Source: a virus
IMG/VR virus record: IMGVR_UViG_3300045790_002265
Span: 1 to 26,072 of that record
Length of the DNA stretch: 26,072 nucleotides
Strand: one strand, 5' to 3'
The position numbers and the translations under genes were made by a program. The stretch's first letter is position 1, and each line of letters begins with the position of its first letter. The notes below the pieces were generated by a model. That model saw nothing but the letters and a program-made list of their open reading frames with translations. It was not told where the DNA came from and made no database searches. Of this stretch, positions 11,785 through 20,099 are shown one piece after another.

Positions 11785-13001
11785 AACTTATGCGAGCGAT
11801 TACCTCTGCGGCGCGTGCGGCAAAGGCAGAAATTTGGTCGCCGTCTGGTGGATTGTCTGGCGTTGGCTTGCGATCATCTGTGCATGCGTCGCCTGCTGGC
11901 CAAACGGTGACAGCAACCACGGCCATGAAAATATCAGCGGCCTTTGATTGCACCCGCAAGACATCGCAGGTTGTTGCGGGGCTGCCGTTGCATCAGTTTC
12001 AAAAAGAGCGATCGGGATCTCGGGCGCGTATCGAGGATGATCTGTCTGATATTTTGACCATTTCGCCCAATAGCGAACAAACGGCATTTGAGTTTATTGA
12101 GGGACTGATTTCTCAGCTGTGCTTGCAGGGCAATGCCTATGCGGAAAAGCTCTTTATAGGCTCGCGCTTGGTGGGGTTGCGCCCTCTGTTTGGGGTAAAG
12201 CCGCGTCGTGTCAGTTCTGGTGCGCTGGTCTATGATTTTTTGGATCGCGGCAAACGTGTGACTTTGCCAGCTGAGCGCGTGTTTCATGTGCGTGGCTTTG
12301 GATCTGGTGATGGTGTGGGCTTGTCGCCGATACAGTTTGGGGCCCGCTCAATGGGGGCCGCTCTTGCTGCAGATGAAATGGCCGGCGCGGTTTTGGGCAA
12401 TGGCATGCACCTATCAGGGTTTATTCAAACCGACGGCGAGCTGTCCTCGGATCAACGCGATCAACTGGAAGAATTGCTCGCAACCTATTCCGGCTCAAGC
12501 AAGGCTGGGAAAGTCATGGCGCTTGAGGCTGGCTTGAAATGGCAAAGCGCCCAAATGTCGCCTGAGGATGCGCAGCTTTTGGACACGCGGCGCTTTGGTG
12601 TTGAGGACGTCTGTCGTTGGTTTGGTGTGCCGCCTGTTGTTGTCGGTCATGCGGGGCAGGGTCAAACAATGTGGGGCTCGGGCGTTGAGGCGATCATGCT
12701 GTCTTGGCTGACGCTTGGGGTGAATCCGCTGCTCACGCGGATTGAAAGCCGGATTCAAAAAGATCTTATTCCGCTCGGCCAACGCCGCACGCGCTCATTT
12801 GAATTTAAACGCGAAGCGATGATTCAGATGGACAGTGAAGCCAAAGGTAATTTGCTCACAAAACTACGCTTCTCAGGCGTCATGTCGGGCGACGAAGGCC
12901 GCGATGTGATGAACTTGCCGCGCCGTGGCGGTGCTGCGGATGAATTGGTTGTGCAGTCTTCAATGGTGCCCGTCTCGGTCTTGGGAAAGGACGAAAAATA
13001 A
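11781..13001 (+). CDS. portal protein (HK97 family)
   Basis: This 406-residue protein has the hallmarks of HK97-type portals: TTAMKISAAFDCTRKTSQVV near the N-terminus, LLCLQGNAYAEKLF-like middle (SQLCLQGNAYAEKLFIGSRL), EVFHVRG-type loop (AERVFHVRGFGSGDGVGLSP), and the C-terminal RRFGVEDVCRWFGVPPVVVG block. Twelve copies would form the ring through which DNA enters the capsid. It overlaps terL by 4 bp and the protease gene by one base. Confidence 0.95.
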   Translation: MKLMRAITSAARAAKAEIWSPSGGLSGVGLRSSVHASPAGQTVTATTAMKISAAFDCTRKTSQVVAGLPLHQFQKERSGSRARIEDDLSDILTISPNSEQTAFEFIEGLISQLCLQGNAYAEKLFIGSRLVGLRPLFGVKPRRVSSGALVYDFLDRGKRVTLPAERVFHVRGFGSGDGVGLSPIQFGARSMGAALAADEMAGAVLGNGMHLSGFIQTDGELSSDQRDQLEELLATYSGSSKAGKVMALEAGLKWQSAQMSPEDAQLLDTRRFGVEDVCRWFGVPPVVVGHAGQGQTMWGSGVEAIMLSWLTLGVNPLLTRIESRIQKDLIPLGQRRTRSFEFKREAMIQMDSEAKGNLLTKLRFSGVMSGDEGRDVMNLPRRGGAADELVVQSSMVPVSVLGKDEK

Positions 13002-13852
13002 TGTCAAAGAAATCAATTAATCCTGTCGCAAGGGTGCCGAATGTGCGTTCCGATATGAGCGCCAAAGCTCTTGGGGCATGGAATGCGGATCTTAAATACG
13101 TGCAGGCGTCTGAGAATGAGGCGACGATTTCAATTCTGGAACCGATCGGCCAAGACTTTTGGGGCGATGGGGTGACGGCAAAACGCATCGCTGCGGCCTT
13201 GCGCTCAATCGGCGAGCGCGATGTGACTGTCGTGATCAATTCGCCTGGTGGGGATGTCTTTGATGGCTTGTCGATTTATGGCCTCTTGGCGGATCACAAA
13301 GGCAAGGTCACGGTCAAAATTCTGGGGCTTGCCGCGTCTGCAGCTTCGATCATTGCGATGGCCGGAGATGAAATCCAGATCATGCGATCGGGTTTTTTGA
13401 TGATCCACAATGCTTGGGTGATGGTTGCTGGTGATCGGGCTGTGATGCAAGAAACGATCAACTTTCTTGAGCCGATCGATCAAGCGCTGCGCGATGTTTA
13501 TGCCGTTCGCACAGGCATTGAAGCGGGCGAATTGCAAAGTATGATGGACCGCGAAACATGGCTTGCGGGATCTACCGCTGTTGATCGCGGCTTCGCTGAT
13601 GGGTTGCTCGGCGGGGAACAAATCGACGCGGATGCGCAGGCTGAGACGCGGCTCTCGCCACAAGCTGCTAAACGTCGGACTGAGCTTTTGCTGTCGCGTG
13701 CGGGATGTTCTCGCACAGAAGGCCGCGCCTTGTTGGCACAAATTAGAAATTCGGGCACGCAAGACGCTGCCCATGATGGCATGCACGACGCTGCCGTCGT
13801 CAACGGGATCAGCGACATCGTTTCTGATCTTTCAAACTTCAAAATCTCATAA
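13001..13852 (+). CDS. ClpP-like prohead protease
   Basis: This 283-residue serine protease of the ClpP/S14 type is used by many HK97-fold phages to trim the capsid's delta domain. INSPGGDVFDGLSIYGLL (80-97) is the oxyanion-side glycine motif; the nucleophile is Ser113 in GLAASAAS, the His is H136 in MIHNAW, and the likely Asp is D183 in MMDRETW, before AVDRGFADGLL. The last 70 residues are a tail beyond the protease fold. It starts on a TAATG overlap with the portal gene and lies directly before the capsid gene. Confidence 0.93.
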   Translation: MSKKSINPVARVPNVRSDMSAKALGAWNADLKYVQASENEATISILEPIGQDFWGDGVTAKRIAAALRSIGERDVTVVINSPGGDVFDGLSIYGLLADHKGKVTVKILGLAASAASIIAMAGDEIQIMRSGFLMIHNAWVMVAGDRAVMQETINFLEPIDQALRDVYAVRTGIEAGELQSMMDRETWLAGSTAVDRGFADGLLGGEQIDADAQAETRLSPQAAKRRTELLLSRAGCSRTEGRALLAQIRNSGTQDAAHDGMHDAAVVNGISDIVSDLSNFKIS

Positions 13853-13865
13853 CGAGGATCCTACG

Positions 13866-15173
13866 ATGAAACATTTTCGTAAGACCGTGGCAATCAATGT
13901 CATGGCACTGATGGCGGCTGCGCCGGCCACTGTTTTGGCGGTGCGTGCCGATGCGTCCAACGAGTTGGCCGGATTGCGCAACGACATCACAGGACAGTTG
14001 ACGCGCATTCAAAACGAGCTGATGCCTGTGGCGCAGAATGCGCTTGATGAGGCCAAGCGTTCTGGCCAAGTCTCGGATGAAACCAAGGCGGCAGCAGACA
14101 AGGCGTTGGCGCAACAAACGGCACTGTCGGCATCTCTTGACGCAATCAACGGGACCATCGAAGGGGTGCAGGGTCAAGTTGCTGAAATGGGGCAAATCCT
14201 TGCTGAAAACCGTTCGGGCCTGAACCGTGGTCAAGTGATGACGCTTGGCCGGTCGCTTGTTGAAAATGACGAATTCAAAGCCTTCGTTGATGCGGGGGCA
14301 TCTGGATCCAAAAGCATCACCATCAACAATGCGATCACGACATCAACGGCGGGGGGCTTGTTGGATCAAGCGCCTGTGGATCCTGATGTGGGGGAACTTG
14401 GACGCCGGACATTCAATGTCCTGTCGCTCTTTGGGCGCGGTGCAACCGAGACATCTCCGGTGCCGTTTACGCGTCAAACTGTGCGTGACAACCAAGCGGG
14501 CATGGTGGGCGAGGGCGTTGCTGCCCCTGAATCAGATTACGAATGGGTGCGTGATGAAGCGCCTGTGCGTAAGATTTCTCATGTGGTGCATGTCACTGAA
14601 GAAATGATGGCAGACTCGTCGCTGATGCAAAGTGAGCTCGATGGCGAGATGATCTACGGTCTCGAAGAAAAGCGTGAGTTTCAGTTGATTGCCGGCAATG
14701 GCGTTGGCGAAAACCTCAAAGGCACAGCCTCTTGGGCCACTGATTTCGTCGCCGCGGCAGGCCTGCCTAATACCACGCGTATTGATCGCTTGCGCTTGGG
14801 GCTGCTGCAGCTCGCATTGGCGGGTGTCTTTGGCACAGGCATTTTGCTCAATGACACGGATTGGGCCGCCATTGAATTGCTCAAAGATGACAACGGCCAG
14901 TTCATCTATGGCAACCCGAGCCAAGGCACTGTGCCGCGTCTTTGGTCTAAACCGGTTGTGCAAACACTGGCTCTGTCTGCAGGGGAATGGCAAGTCGGCG
15001 ATTTTTCTCGCGCTGCAAAATACTATGAGCGCAAAGGGGCCGAAATCCTGTTCTCAACCGAGCATGGCACAAACTTCGTCGATGGCATGATCACAGCCAA
15101 AGGCACATTGCGTGCAGCCTTTGCCGACAAACGCCGCCACGCGATCGTGCAGGGCAACTTCACCTTCGCATAA
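13866..15173 (+). CDS. major capsid protein (HK97 fold)
   Basis: This 435-residue protein has an N-terminal helical/coiled-coil delta region (about 30-120: ASNELAGLRNDITGQLTRIQ ...) and then the mature HK97-type capsid domain (SLVENDEFKAFVDAG, PVPFTRQTVRDNQAGMVGEG, VVHVTEEMMADSSLMQSELD, AAFADKRRHAIVQGNFTFA). The delta part should act as scaffold and be removed by the upstream protease. The first 30 residues (MKHFRKTVAINVMALMAAAP...) look unexpectedly like a signal peptide. ATG 13866 has a good GAGGA site; the frame is open further upstream only over the protease gene. Confidence 0.95.
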   Translation: MKHFRKTVAINVMALMAAAPATVLAVRADASNELAGLRNDITGQLTRIQNELMPVAQNALDEAKRSGQVSDETKAAADKALAQQTALSASLDAINGTIEGVQGQVAEMGQILAENRSGLNRGQVMTLGRSLVENDEFKAFVDAGASGSKSITINNAITTSTAGGLLDQAPVDPDVGELGRRTFNVLSLFGRGATETSPVPFTRQTVRDNQAGMVGEGVAAPESDYEWVRDEAPVRKISHVVHVTEEMMADSSLMQSELDGEMIYGLEEKREFQLIAGNGVGENLKGTASWATDFVAAAGLPNTTRIDRLRLGLLQLALAGVFGTGILLNDTDWAAIELLKDDNGQFIYGNPSQGTVPRLWSKPVVQTLALSAGEWQVGDFSRAAKYYERKGAEILFSTEHGTNFVDGMITAKGTLRAAFADKRRHAIVQGNFTFA

Positions 15174-15190
15174 CGGTCAAACTTGGCGAC

Positions 15191-15219
15191 ATCGGGCGGG
15201 TTTTCTGCCCGATTTTTCT
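15191..15219 (+). terminator. intrinsic terminator/attenuator after the capsid gene
   Basis: ATCGGGC (15191-15197) and GCCCGAT (15207-15213) form a perfect 7-bp stem with a 9-nt loop, followed by TTTTTC. It sits 18 bp after the capsid stop and before the next ribosome site. Since the tail genes lack another visible promoter, it most likely reduces rather than stops transcription, giving more capsid mRNA. Confidence 0.75.
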
Positions 15220-15238
15220 CAAAAATATGGAGGCTATT

Positions 15239-15514
15239 ATGGCTGCTAAAGTGAAATTTGCGGTGCGTGCAACGCGCGACACTGCTGTTGGACTGTTGCG
15301 TCCGGGCATTTTGTTCGGGTTTGAACCAAGCGCTGCGGTGACTGAGACGATTAAAGCGCTGCAAAGTGAGAAGAACTTTGTCACAGAGGCGGTTTTTAAA
15401 GGCGAAAGCGTTGAGCCAGATCCACTGGATGCAGCGTTCTCTGCAGCATCTAAAAGCACGGATCAGAACGCTGCCGACAAAGCCGCATCATCCAGCAAAG
15501 ATGCGAGCAAATAA
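15239..15514 (+). CDS. small hypothetical head protein
   Basis: This is a 91-residue protein starting MAAKVKFAVRATRDTAVGLL with a strong GGAGG site 7 nt upstream. The first 60 residues are probably folded; the last 30 (FSAASKSTDQNAADKAASSS) are Ala/Ser/Lys-rich and likely disordered. It occupies the place between capsid and head-tail connector where decoration or minor head proteins are often found. No family recognised. It ends one codon before the next gene starts (TAA-ATG). Confidence 0.75.
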   Translation: MAAKVKFAVRATRDTAVGLLRPGILFGFEPSAAVTETIKALQSEKNFVTEAVFKGESVEPDPLDAAFSAASKSTDQNAADKAASSSKDASK

Positions 15515-15799
15515 ATGTCCCTTATCCCCCTCAATGACCTGCTCGTTTACGTCAATGCTGCGGATTTCGAGGGGGATAATTCTGTCTTGCAGTCCATCCT
15601 CAATGCCAGCGAAGACCGTATCGCAGCCTATTTGGGCGTTAGCTTTATCGATGACTTTGCCAGTGAATTGCCTGAGCCAGTGGCCCAAGGCATTAAGATG
15701 CTGGCCTATATTTTGTATGACGCTGCAGACACAATCGAAGACAACAGACTGCCGTCTAGCGTGCGCATGATGGTTGACCCGTTTCGGGTGATCTCATGA
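15515..15799 (+). CDS. head-tail connector protein (gp6-like)
   Basis: This is a 94-residue protein, MSLIPLNDLLVYVNAADFEG, then LQSILNASEDRIAAYLGVSF, then PEPVAQGIKMLAYILYDAAD. The all-helical pattern with a first helix carrying hydrophobic LLVYVN and a later A..LA...Y..R-type end is that of HK97 gp6/Phage_connect_1 adaptors, which form a ring under the portal. It overlaps the next gene by 4 bp. Confidence 0.8.
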   Translation: MSLIPLNDLLVYVNAADFEGDNSVLQSILNASEDRIAAYLGVSFIDDFASELPEPVAQGIKMLAYILYDAADTIEDNRLPSSVRMMVDPFRVIS

Positions 15800-16146
15800 G
15801 GGCGCGCAGCAGACCCAATTGCGCGGTCTCTTTTCAGCGATTTGACGCTTCACTTCGCAATGCACTGAATGAGGTGATTGGCGGGTACGTGGAAACCTAT
15901 GCAACCAACGCCTATCGATATGATTTGTCAGATCGTGAGAAAGAACTGGCAGGTCATACTGGGCGCTTGCGTGTCGCTAAATTTATCTTTCGTGCATGTG
16001 CCGAAACCAAAGCCGTCGACCTCTCAGATCGGATTGTTGCTAGCGGCCTAGATTGGGAAATTTCGGGGTTTCGCGACCTGCCCGATGCGGGACGGGGGCG
16101 GGTTGAGTTTACAGCCATCGCAGAGGTCAATCGTCATGAAAACTAA
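15796..16146 (+). CDS. probable head closure / head-tail adaptor protein
   Basis: This 116-residue protein begins MRARSRPNCAVSFQRFDASL. A beta-rich C-terminal half (GLDWEISGFRDLPDAGRGRV, EFTAIAEVN) matches the strand pattern of phage head-closure proteins (SPP1 gp16/HK97 adaptor type), and its position between the connector and the gp10-type protein is the usual one. Sequence similarity is weak, so the assignment depends mainly on gene order. It overlaps the following gene by 11 bp. Confidence 0.6.
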   Translation: MRARSRPNCAVSFQRFDASLRNALNEVIGGYVETYATNAYRYDLSDREKELAGHTGRLRVAKFIFRACAETKAVDLSDRIVASGLDWEISGFRDLPDAGRGRVEFTAIAEVNRHEN

Positions 16147-16582
16147 AGTTGAGGGCTTCAAAGAGCTTGAAGTCGCGCTTGGTGAGCTGAAGCAGAGTGC
16201 GGCGCGCGGTGTTGCGCGCAAGGTTCTTCGCAAAGCGGGCGATCCATTCATGGCCGCTTGGCGCACTGCCATGCCCGAGGGCGAAGGAAAGCTGCGCGAA
16301 GACCTCAAAATGGGCGGTCGGTTGACGCGGGTTCAGGCGCGCGCTGCGCGTAAGGGACGTAAGAAATCTGAGGTGCTTGTCTATATCGGCGTTGCAGATC
16401 CTGCAGGCCAGCAAACAGAATTTGGCAATGCGCATCAAGCCGCACAGCCACATGGCCGCCCGACGTGGGAGGCATATAAAATACGTGTTTTGGAAGCGAT
16501 CTCGAACATGTTGGGGCAAGAGATCTACCGCGCCATAAGTCGCGCCAGAAAACGTGCCGAGCGCGCGGCGGCAAAAAAATAA
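16136..16582 (+). CDS. HK97 gp10-like tail-connector protein
   Basis: From ATG 16136 (GAGGT upstream) the protein has 148 residues: MKTKVEGFKELEVALGELKQ, then ARGVARKVLRKAGDPFMAAW, then VYIGVADPAGQQTEFGNAHQ and PTWEAYKIRVLEAISN. The pattern F..L...L..L....AR...R.AL...., then a strand with the EFG...Q..P.P..RPA-like segment, is diagnostic of the HK97 gp10 family of tail completion proteins. The tail end is basic (RARKRAERAAAKK). Confidence 0.9.
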   Translation: MKTKVEGFKELEVALGELKQSAARGVARKVLRKAGDPFMAAWRTAMPEGEGKLREDLKMGGRLTRVQARAARKGRKKSEVLVYIGVADPAGQQTEFGNAHQAAQPHGRPTWEAYKIRVLEAISNMLGQEIYRAISRARKRAERAAAKK

Positions 16583-16983
16583 TGGAAGCCGCTTTGACAT
16601 CAAAATTGCTTGGTAATGCGAGCCTTGCTGCCTTGGTTGGCGGTCGTGTCCATTGGGATGCCCTGCCAAGATCAGTTTCTAAAAGACCCTTTGTCATCCT
16701 GCAGCTCGTCTCGGGTGGCGATGATTACCATATGCGCGGGGTGTCGGCGTTGCGTAATTGGCAGGTTCAGATTGATGCCTGGGGCGAGACAGCTGATCAA
16801 GCAAAAGCGGTTTCTGGCGCGGTTCGGACTGCGCTGTCGGGCTTTAGCGGCACTGTCAATGATGTTGTTTTTGACGGTGTGTTTCTGGTGCGTGAGCGTG
16901 GTGGAAAAGGAACGGCGGCTGATGGCAATGATCTGTCTCGTCGCTCTATGGATTTTGATTTTCACTGGAAAAAGGAAGGCTGA
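16582..16983 (+). CDS. tail completion protein, DUF3168 family
   Basis: This 133-residue protein carries the DUF3168 pattern: an N-terminal LLGNASLAALVGGRVHWDAL helix, then PFVILQLVSGGDDYHMRG, then NWQVQIDAWGETADQAKAVS and RRSMDFDFHWKKEG at the end. Members close the tail at the head side. It starts with a TAATG overlap to the gp10-like gene and lies 2 bp before the tail tube gene. Confidence 0.9.
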   Translation: MEAALTSKLLGNASLAALVGGRVHWDALPRSVSKRPFVILQLVSGGDDYHMRGVSALRNWQVQIDAWGETADQAKAVSGAVRTALSGFSGTVNDVVFDGVFLVRERGGKGTAADGNDLSRRSMDFDFHWKKEG

Positions 16984-16985
16984 AA

Positions 16986-17414
16986 ATGTCTGATACAAAG
17001 AGCAAAATTGGTTTTGGGGTTGTTTTGCAGCGCAGCGATGGCAGCGGTGGCTGGACAGACGTTGGTGATGAAATCTACAGCGTGAAAGTGCCAAGTGTTT
17101 CAGCTGATACATTCGAGCGCACACATATGAAATCTCTCAATGCGTATCGTGAATTTGGCAAAACCTTGCGCGACGGGGGCGAGGTTTCGGTCTCGATCGC
17201 GTACATTCCCGGTGACTCTGATGTTACTGCCGCGATTGCAGACATCAATTCTGATGAGAATGCAGATTACCGTATTAATTTCTTCGACACACATGCTTGC
17301 GCGTTCAATGCGGTGGCCACGGGGTTCGAGCCCGATGTGCCGATGGAAGAAAAGATGACCTGCACATTAACCTATAAAGTCTCTGGCGAGCCGACCTATG
17401 GGGCAATTACATGA
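16986..17414 (+). CDS. major tail (tube) protein
   Basis: This 142-residue beta-rich protein begins MSDTKSKIGFGVVLQRSDGS, with later GGEVSVSIAYIPGDSDVTAA and EEKMTCTLTYKVSGEPTYGA. Length, strand pattern and position before the tail assembly chaperone match phage tail tube (lambda gpV / TP901-type) proteins, which polymerise around the tape measure. It overlaps the next gene by 4 bp. Confidence 0.85.
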   Translation: MSDTKSKIGFGVVLQRSDGSGGWTDVGDEIYSVKVPSVSADTFERTHMKSLNAYREFGKTLRDGGEVSVSIAYIPGDSDVTAAIADINSDENADYRINFFDTHACAFNAVATGFEPDVPMEEKMTCTLTYKVSGEPTYGAIT

Positions 17415-17875
17415 TGTCTGATCCTCGTGGGCGGGTGCGCGTCGAAACCGAAGACGCAATTTATCATTTAGAGTTCACCCCAAATGGACTGTGCGCCTTT
17501 GAGGCGATTGACCCCGAAGGGCGCGGTATATTTGAGGCCTTGGCTCCCTTTCTAGAGGTGGCTGAATTAAACGCTGACACTGATGTGCTCAAAGAACGCA
17601 AAGCTCTTAAGGCTCTCAAATCACTGCGCAACACAGACTTGCGGGCTTTGTTTTGGGCGGGCCTACAAGAACATCATGAAGCTGACATTCTAACGCCAAA
17701 GGATGCGGGCAAAGTGATGCATGCCGCCAATGCAAAAGGCCAAGATCAAGGCGTTGCAATGGCGCTTTGTTTTGAAGCCATCATGCAGGCATTTCCGGAT
17801 GCAAAACCTGATGGATCCGAAGCTTCAGCTGATGAGGTTGCGGGCTCTGAGGGAAAGGTAAAAGCGGCGGTATAG
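17411..17875 (+). CDS. tail assembly chaperone, zero-frame product (gpG-like)
   Basis: This 154-residue protein lies between the tube protein and tape measure genes. It begins MMSDPRGRVRVETEDAIYHL and contains LRNTDLRALFWAGLQEHHEA, a pattern of GTA/phage tail assembly chaperones that hold the tape measure protein during tube assembly. The end (SEASADEVAGSEGKVKAAV) is low in complexity and contains the slippery sequence, so it makes both the short form and, by -1 slippage, a longer form. An alternative ATG two bases down (17414) would remove one residue. Confidence 0.85.
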   Translation: MMSDPRGRVRVETEDAIYHLEFTPNGLCAFEAIDPEGRGIFEALAPFLEVAELNADTDVLKERKALKALKSLRNTDLRALFWAGLQEHHEADILTPKDAGKVMHAANAKGQDQGVAMALCFEAIMQAFPDAKPDGSEASADEVAGSEGKVKAAV

Positions 17876-18189
17876 ATTGGCCGTCGCTTTTAGAGACTTG
17901 GGTGGCGGGTGGCCAAGATCCTGAACGGTTTTGGCATACGACATTGAGGCTGCAGGATATAATTTTGCGTGGCGTGCAAAAGATAACCGAGCGCGAAAGG
18001 GATATCGCTCGGTTTGGAGCATTCCAAGCGGGCAGCTTGGTTCATATCGCCCTGCATGATCCGAAGCATTTTCCCACTTTCGAAAAATACTGGGGCCTTA
18101 AGCCTCGTGAGCGGCGTCAGGCGCCTGAACAAATGCGCGCCATGATGATCGCCTTTACGGCGGCAAATGGTGGAAAGGTTAACCTATGA
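17411..18189 (+). CDS. tail assembly chaperone, -1 frameshift fusion (gpGT-like)
   Basis: After 149 zero-frame codons, slippage at 17851-17857 continues with 110 codons in the -1 frame, GKSGGIDWPSLLETWVAGGQ, then DPERFWHTTLRLQDIILRGV and so on, for about 259 residues. The -1 part on its own could start only at a GTG (17902) with no good ribosome site. It is the equivalent of the T domain, which recruits the tube protein to the tape measure. Its C-terminus (FTAANGGKVNL) overlaps the tape measure start by 4 bp. Confidence 0.85.
17851..17891 (+). promoter_or_regulatory. programmed -1 ribosomal frameshift signal
   Basis: The heptamer G-GGA-AAG (17851-17857) stands in the zero frame as X-XXY-YYZ, the same slippery sequence as in lambda G/T. 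Downstream AAAAGCGGCGG (17860-17870) pairs with CCGTCGCTTTT (17881-17891) as an 11-bp stem with one G-U pair. Its GC core begins 6 nt after the heptamer, and the loop contains the zero-frame stop TAG (17873-17875). The -1 frame is open from 17851 to the stop at 18189. Confidence 0.92.
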
Positions 18190-20099
18190 AAGCTTTGATC
18201 GGCGCTTTGCGCGTCACTCTAGGTTTAGACAGTGCCGCCTTTGAAAGTGGTGCTGCGAAAGCTGAAACGCGTGCTGCAGGCTTGCGCAAAAAAATGGTGT
18301 CTGTTGGCAGTGGATTGCAAACGGCTGGCAAGCGCATGTCCATCGGGATGACACTGCCAATTGTTGCCATGGCAAAGCAAGCAATGGAGGCTCAAAAAGT
18401 CCAAGAACGGGCTGAGGCTGCGGTTAAAGCGTCTTTGGCCTCAATGGGGGACGCTGCTGGTTTCAATCTTGAGCAGCTCAAGAAAATGGCAAGCGAGATG
18501 CAAGCTGGGTCGCTGTATGGCGATGAAGATATCTTGCAAAAAGTGACGGCAAACTTACTCACTTTCGGCAATATTTCTGGCGATGTATTTACCAGATCGT
18601 CTCAGCTCGCCTTAGATCTGTCGGCGCGCTTAGGAACAGATTTGCAAGGGTCTGCGGTTATGTTGGGCAAGGCGCTCAATGATCCTGTTGCGGGCTTGTC
18701 GGCTTTGTCTCGGGTTGGTGTTTCTTTTACGGAGCAGCAAAAAGAACAGATTAAAGCCATGGTTGCCGCTGGCGATGCAGCCGGCGCGCAGGCGTTGATG
18801 CTTGATGAGCTGGAAAAACAGTATGCTGGCCAAGCTCAAGCTTTGGCGTCAACAGACAGTGGCAAGATCGCGCAGGCGACGATGGCCATTGGCGATGCGT
18901 TTGAAAAAATCGGAGCGATTGTTTTGCCGATCGTAGCGGAAATGGCGCTCAAGGTGAAAGCATGGGCAGAGCGGTTTCAAGAATTGTCGCCTTCCGTCCA
19001 AACCATGATCGTAAAAGGGGCAGCGCTTGCAGCAGCTATTGGGCCAGTTGTGGCAATCCTTGGTGGTATTCTCACGGCTGCAGCGCCGCTTGCGGGGGTG
19101 ATCGCCGCTTTGGCATCGCCGTTTGGCCTTGTGGCCATAGCCGTCGGGGCTGCAGCGGTTCTCATTTACAAACATTGGGATGAAATCAAAGCCTTCGTTG
19201 TGAAAGGCGTTGAGGTCATGGGGCAGGCACTGGATCGCCTTGTGAGTTTTTACAAGACCTTGCCTGACAAAGTGATCGTAGCGATCGGAACCCTGGGGGT
19301 AAAAATCGTTGAGTTTCTCGGCAGCATTTCTGGCTTGATTATGGAAAAGGCAACATCTATCGGCGCTGACATCGTGAGCGGGTTGAAAGAAGGCGTGAGC
19401 GGCAAATGGAATGGCTTTAAAGGCTGGTTCGGCGGACTGATGGGGGGCGTCGAAGATGAGGCGCGAGACGTCATGGATACACATTCACCATCGCGCGTGT
19501 TCAAGAGAATTGGGGGCGATATCATGGATGGTTTGCGTCTTGGGATCTCTGATGGCGAAGGCGGTGTGGTCGGAACGCTGTCTGGGGCAATGGAGCGCCT
19601 GGGGCTTTCGACCGACGAAACCTTTGGCAAAATGGGGGCATGGCTCGGCAAGATGATCTCGGGCGCAATCACGTTAAAAGAAACTTTGGCAAATGCACTT
19701 TCGAAAGCGGCCGATGCACAGCGACAGAGTGCAATTACAGGTATAGGTGATGCGATTGGAGGCGGCTGGGGTGCTGCGTTGACTGGGTTTGCTGGCTCTC
19801 TCATGGGGTTTAAGGATGGTGGATCGTTTCAAGTTGGAGGGTCTGGTGGCATTGACAGCCAATTGGTCGCTTTTAAAGCTTCGCCTGATGAGCGGGTCAC
19901 TGTTACTCGACCAGATCAATCCGTAGCCTCTAACAGCGGCACGCAAGAAATACGCGTCATTGGCGGCGATCTAACCTTGACGGATGGCGGGCAGATCATG
20001 GCGCGGGTTCAAGTTTTGGCCGGACAGTCGGTCGACCAAGCCGTTTCTGTTGTGTCCTCAAAAATGCGCAGCACCAAATCGTTCGGTCAGCCGGCATGA
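18186..20099 (+). CDS. tail tape measure protein
   Basis: This 637-residue protein sets tail length. It begins with MKALIGALRVTLGLDSAAFE, has long Ala/Gln/Lys-rich helices, a glycine/alanine-rich hydrophobic region (about 277-328, AAALAAAIGPVVAILGGILT ...), and the C-terminal HSPSRVFKRIGGDIMDGL (about 431-448) found in many tape measures. At the usual 1.5 A per residue this predicts a tail near 95 nm, an inference from the family rule. It overlaps the chaperone gene and the next gene by 4 bp each. Confidence 0.95.
   Translation: MKALIGALRVTLGLDSAAFESGAAKAETRAAGLRKKMVSVGSGLQTAGKRMSIGMTLPIVAMAKQAMEAQKVQERAEAAVKASLASMGDAAGFNLEQLKKMASEMQAGSLYGDEDILQKVTANLLTFGNISGDVFTRSSQLALDLSARLGTDLQGSAVMLGKALNDPVAGLSALSRVGVSFTEQQKEQIKAMVAAGDAAGAQALMLDELEKQYAGQAQALASTDSGKIAQATMAIGDAFEKIGAIVLPIVAEMALKVKAWAERFQELSPSVQTMIVKGAALAAAIGPVVAILGGILTAAAPLAGVIAALASPFGLVAIAVGAAAVLIYKHWDEIKAFVVKGVEVMGQALDRLVSFYKTLPDKVIVAIGTLGVKIVEFLGSISGLIMEKATSIGADIVSGLKEGVSGKWNGFKGWFGGLMGGVEDEARDVMDTHSPSRVFKRIGGDIMDGLRLGISDGEGGVVGTLSGAMERLGLSTDETFGKMGAWLGKMISGAITLKETLANALSKAADAQRQSAITGIGDAIGGGWGAALTGFAGSLMGFKDGGSFQVGGSGGIDSQLVAFKASPDERVTVTRPDQSVASNSGTQEIRVIGGDLTLTDGGQIMARVQVLAGQSVDQAVSVVSSKMRSTKSFGQPA

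Noticed and set aside
13563-13865. Upstream extension of the capsid frame
   Set aside because: It overlaps the protease gene in another frame; a strong GAGGA site and a natural N-terminus occur at 13866.
17902-18189. Independent 95-residue gene after the tail chaperone
   Set aside because: Only a GTG without a ribosome site could start it, and a clear -1 slippery sequence with a stem joins it to the preceding frame.
18849-19484. 211-codon minus-strand frame under the tape measure gene
   Set aside because: Shadow of an unambiguous tape measure coding region; His/Cys/Arg-rich, with no family resemblance.
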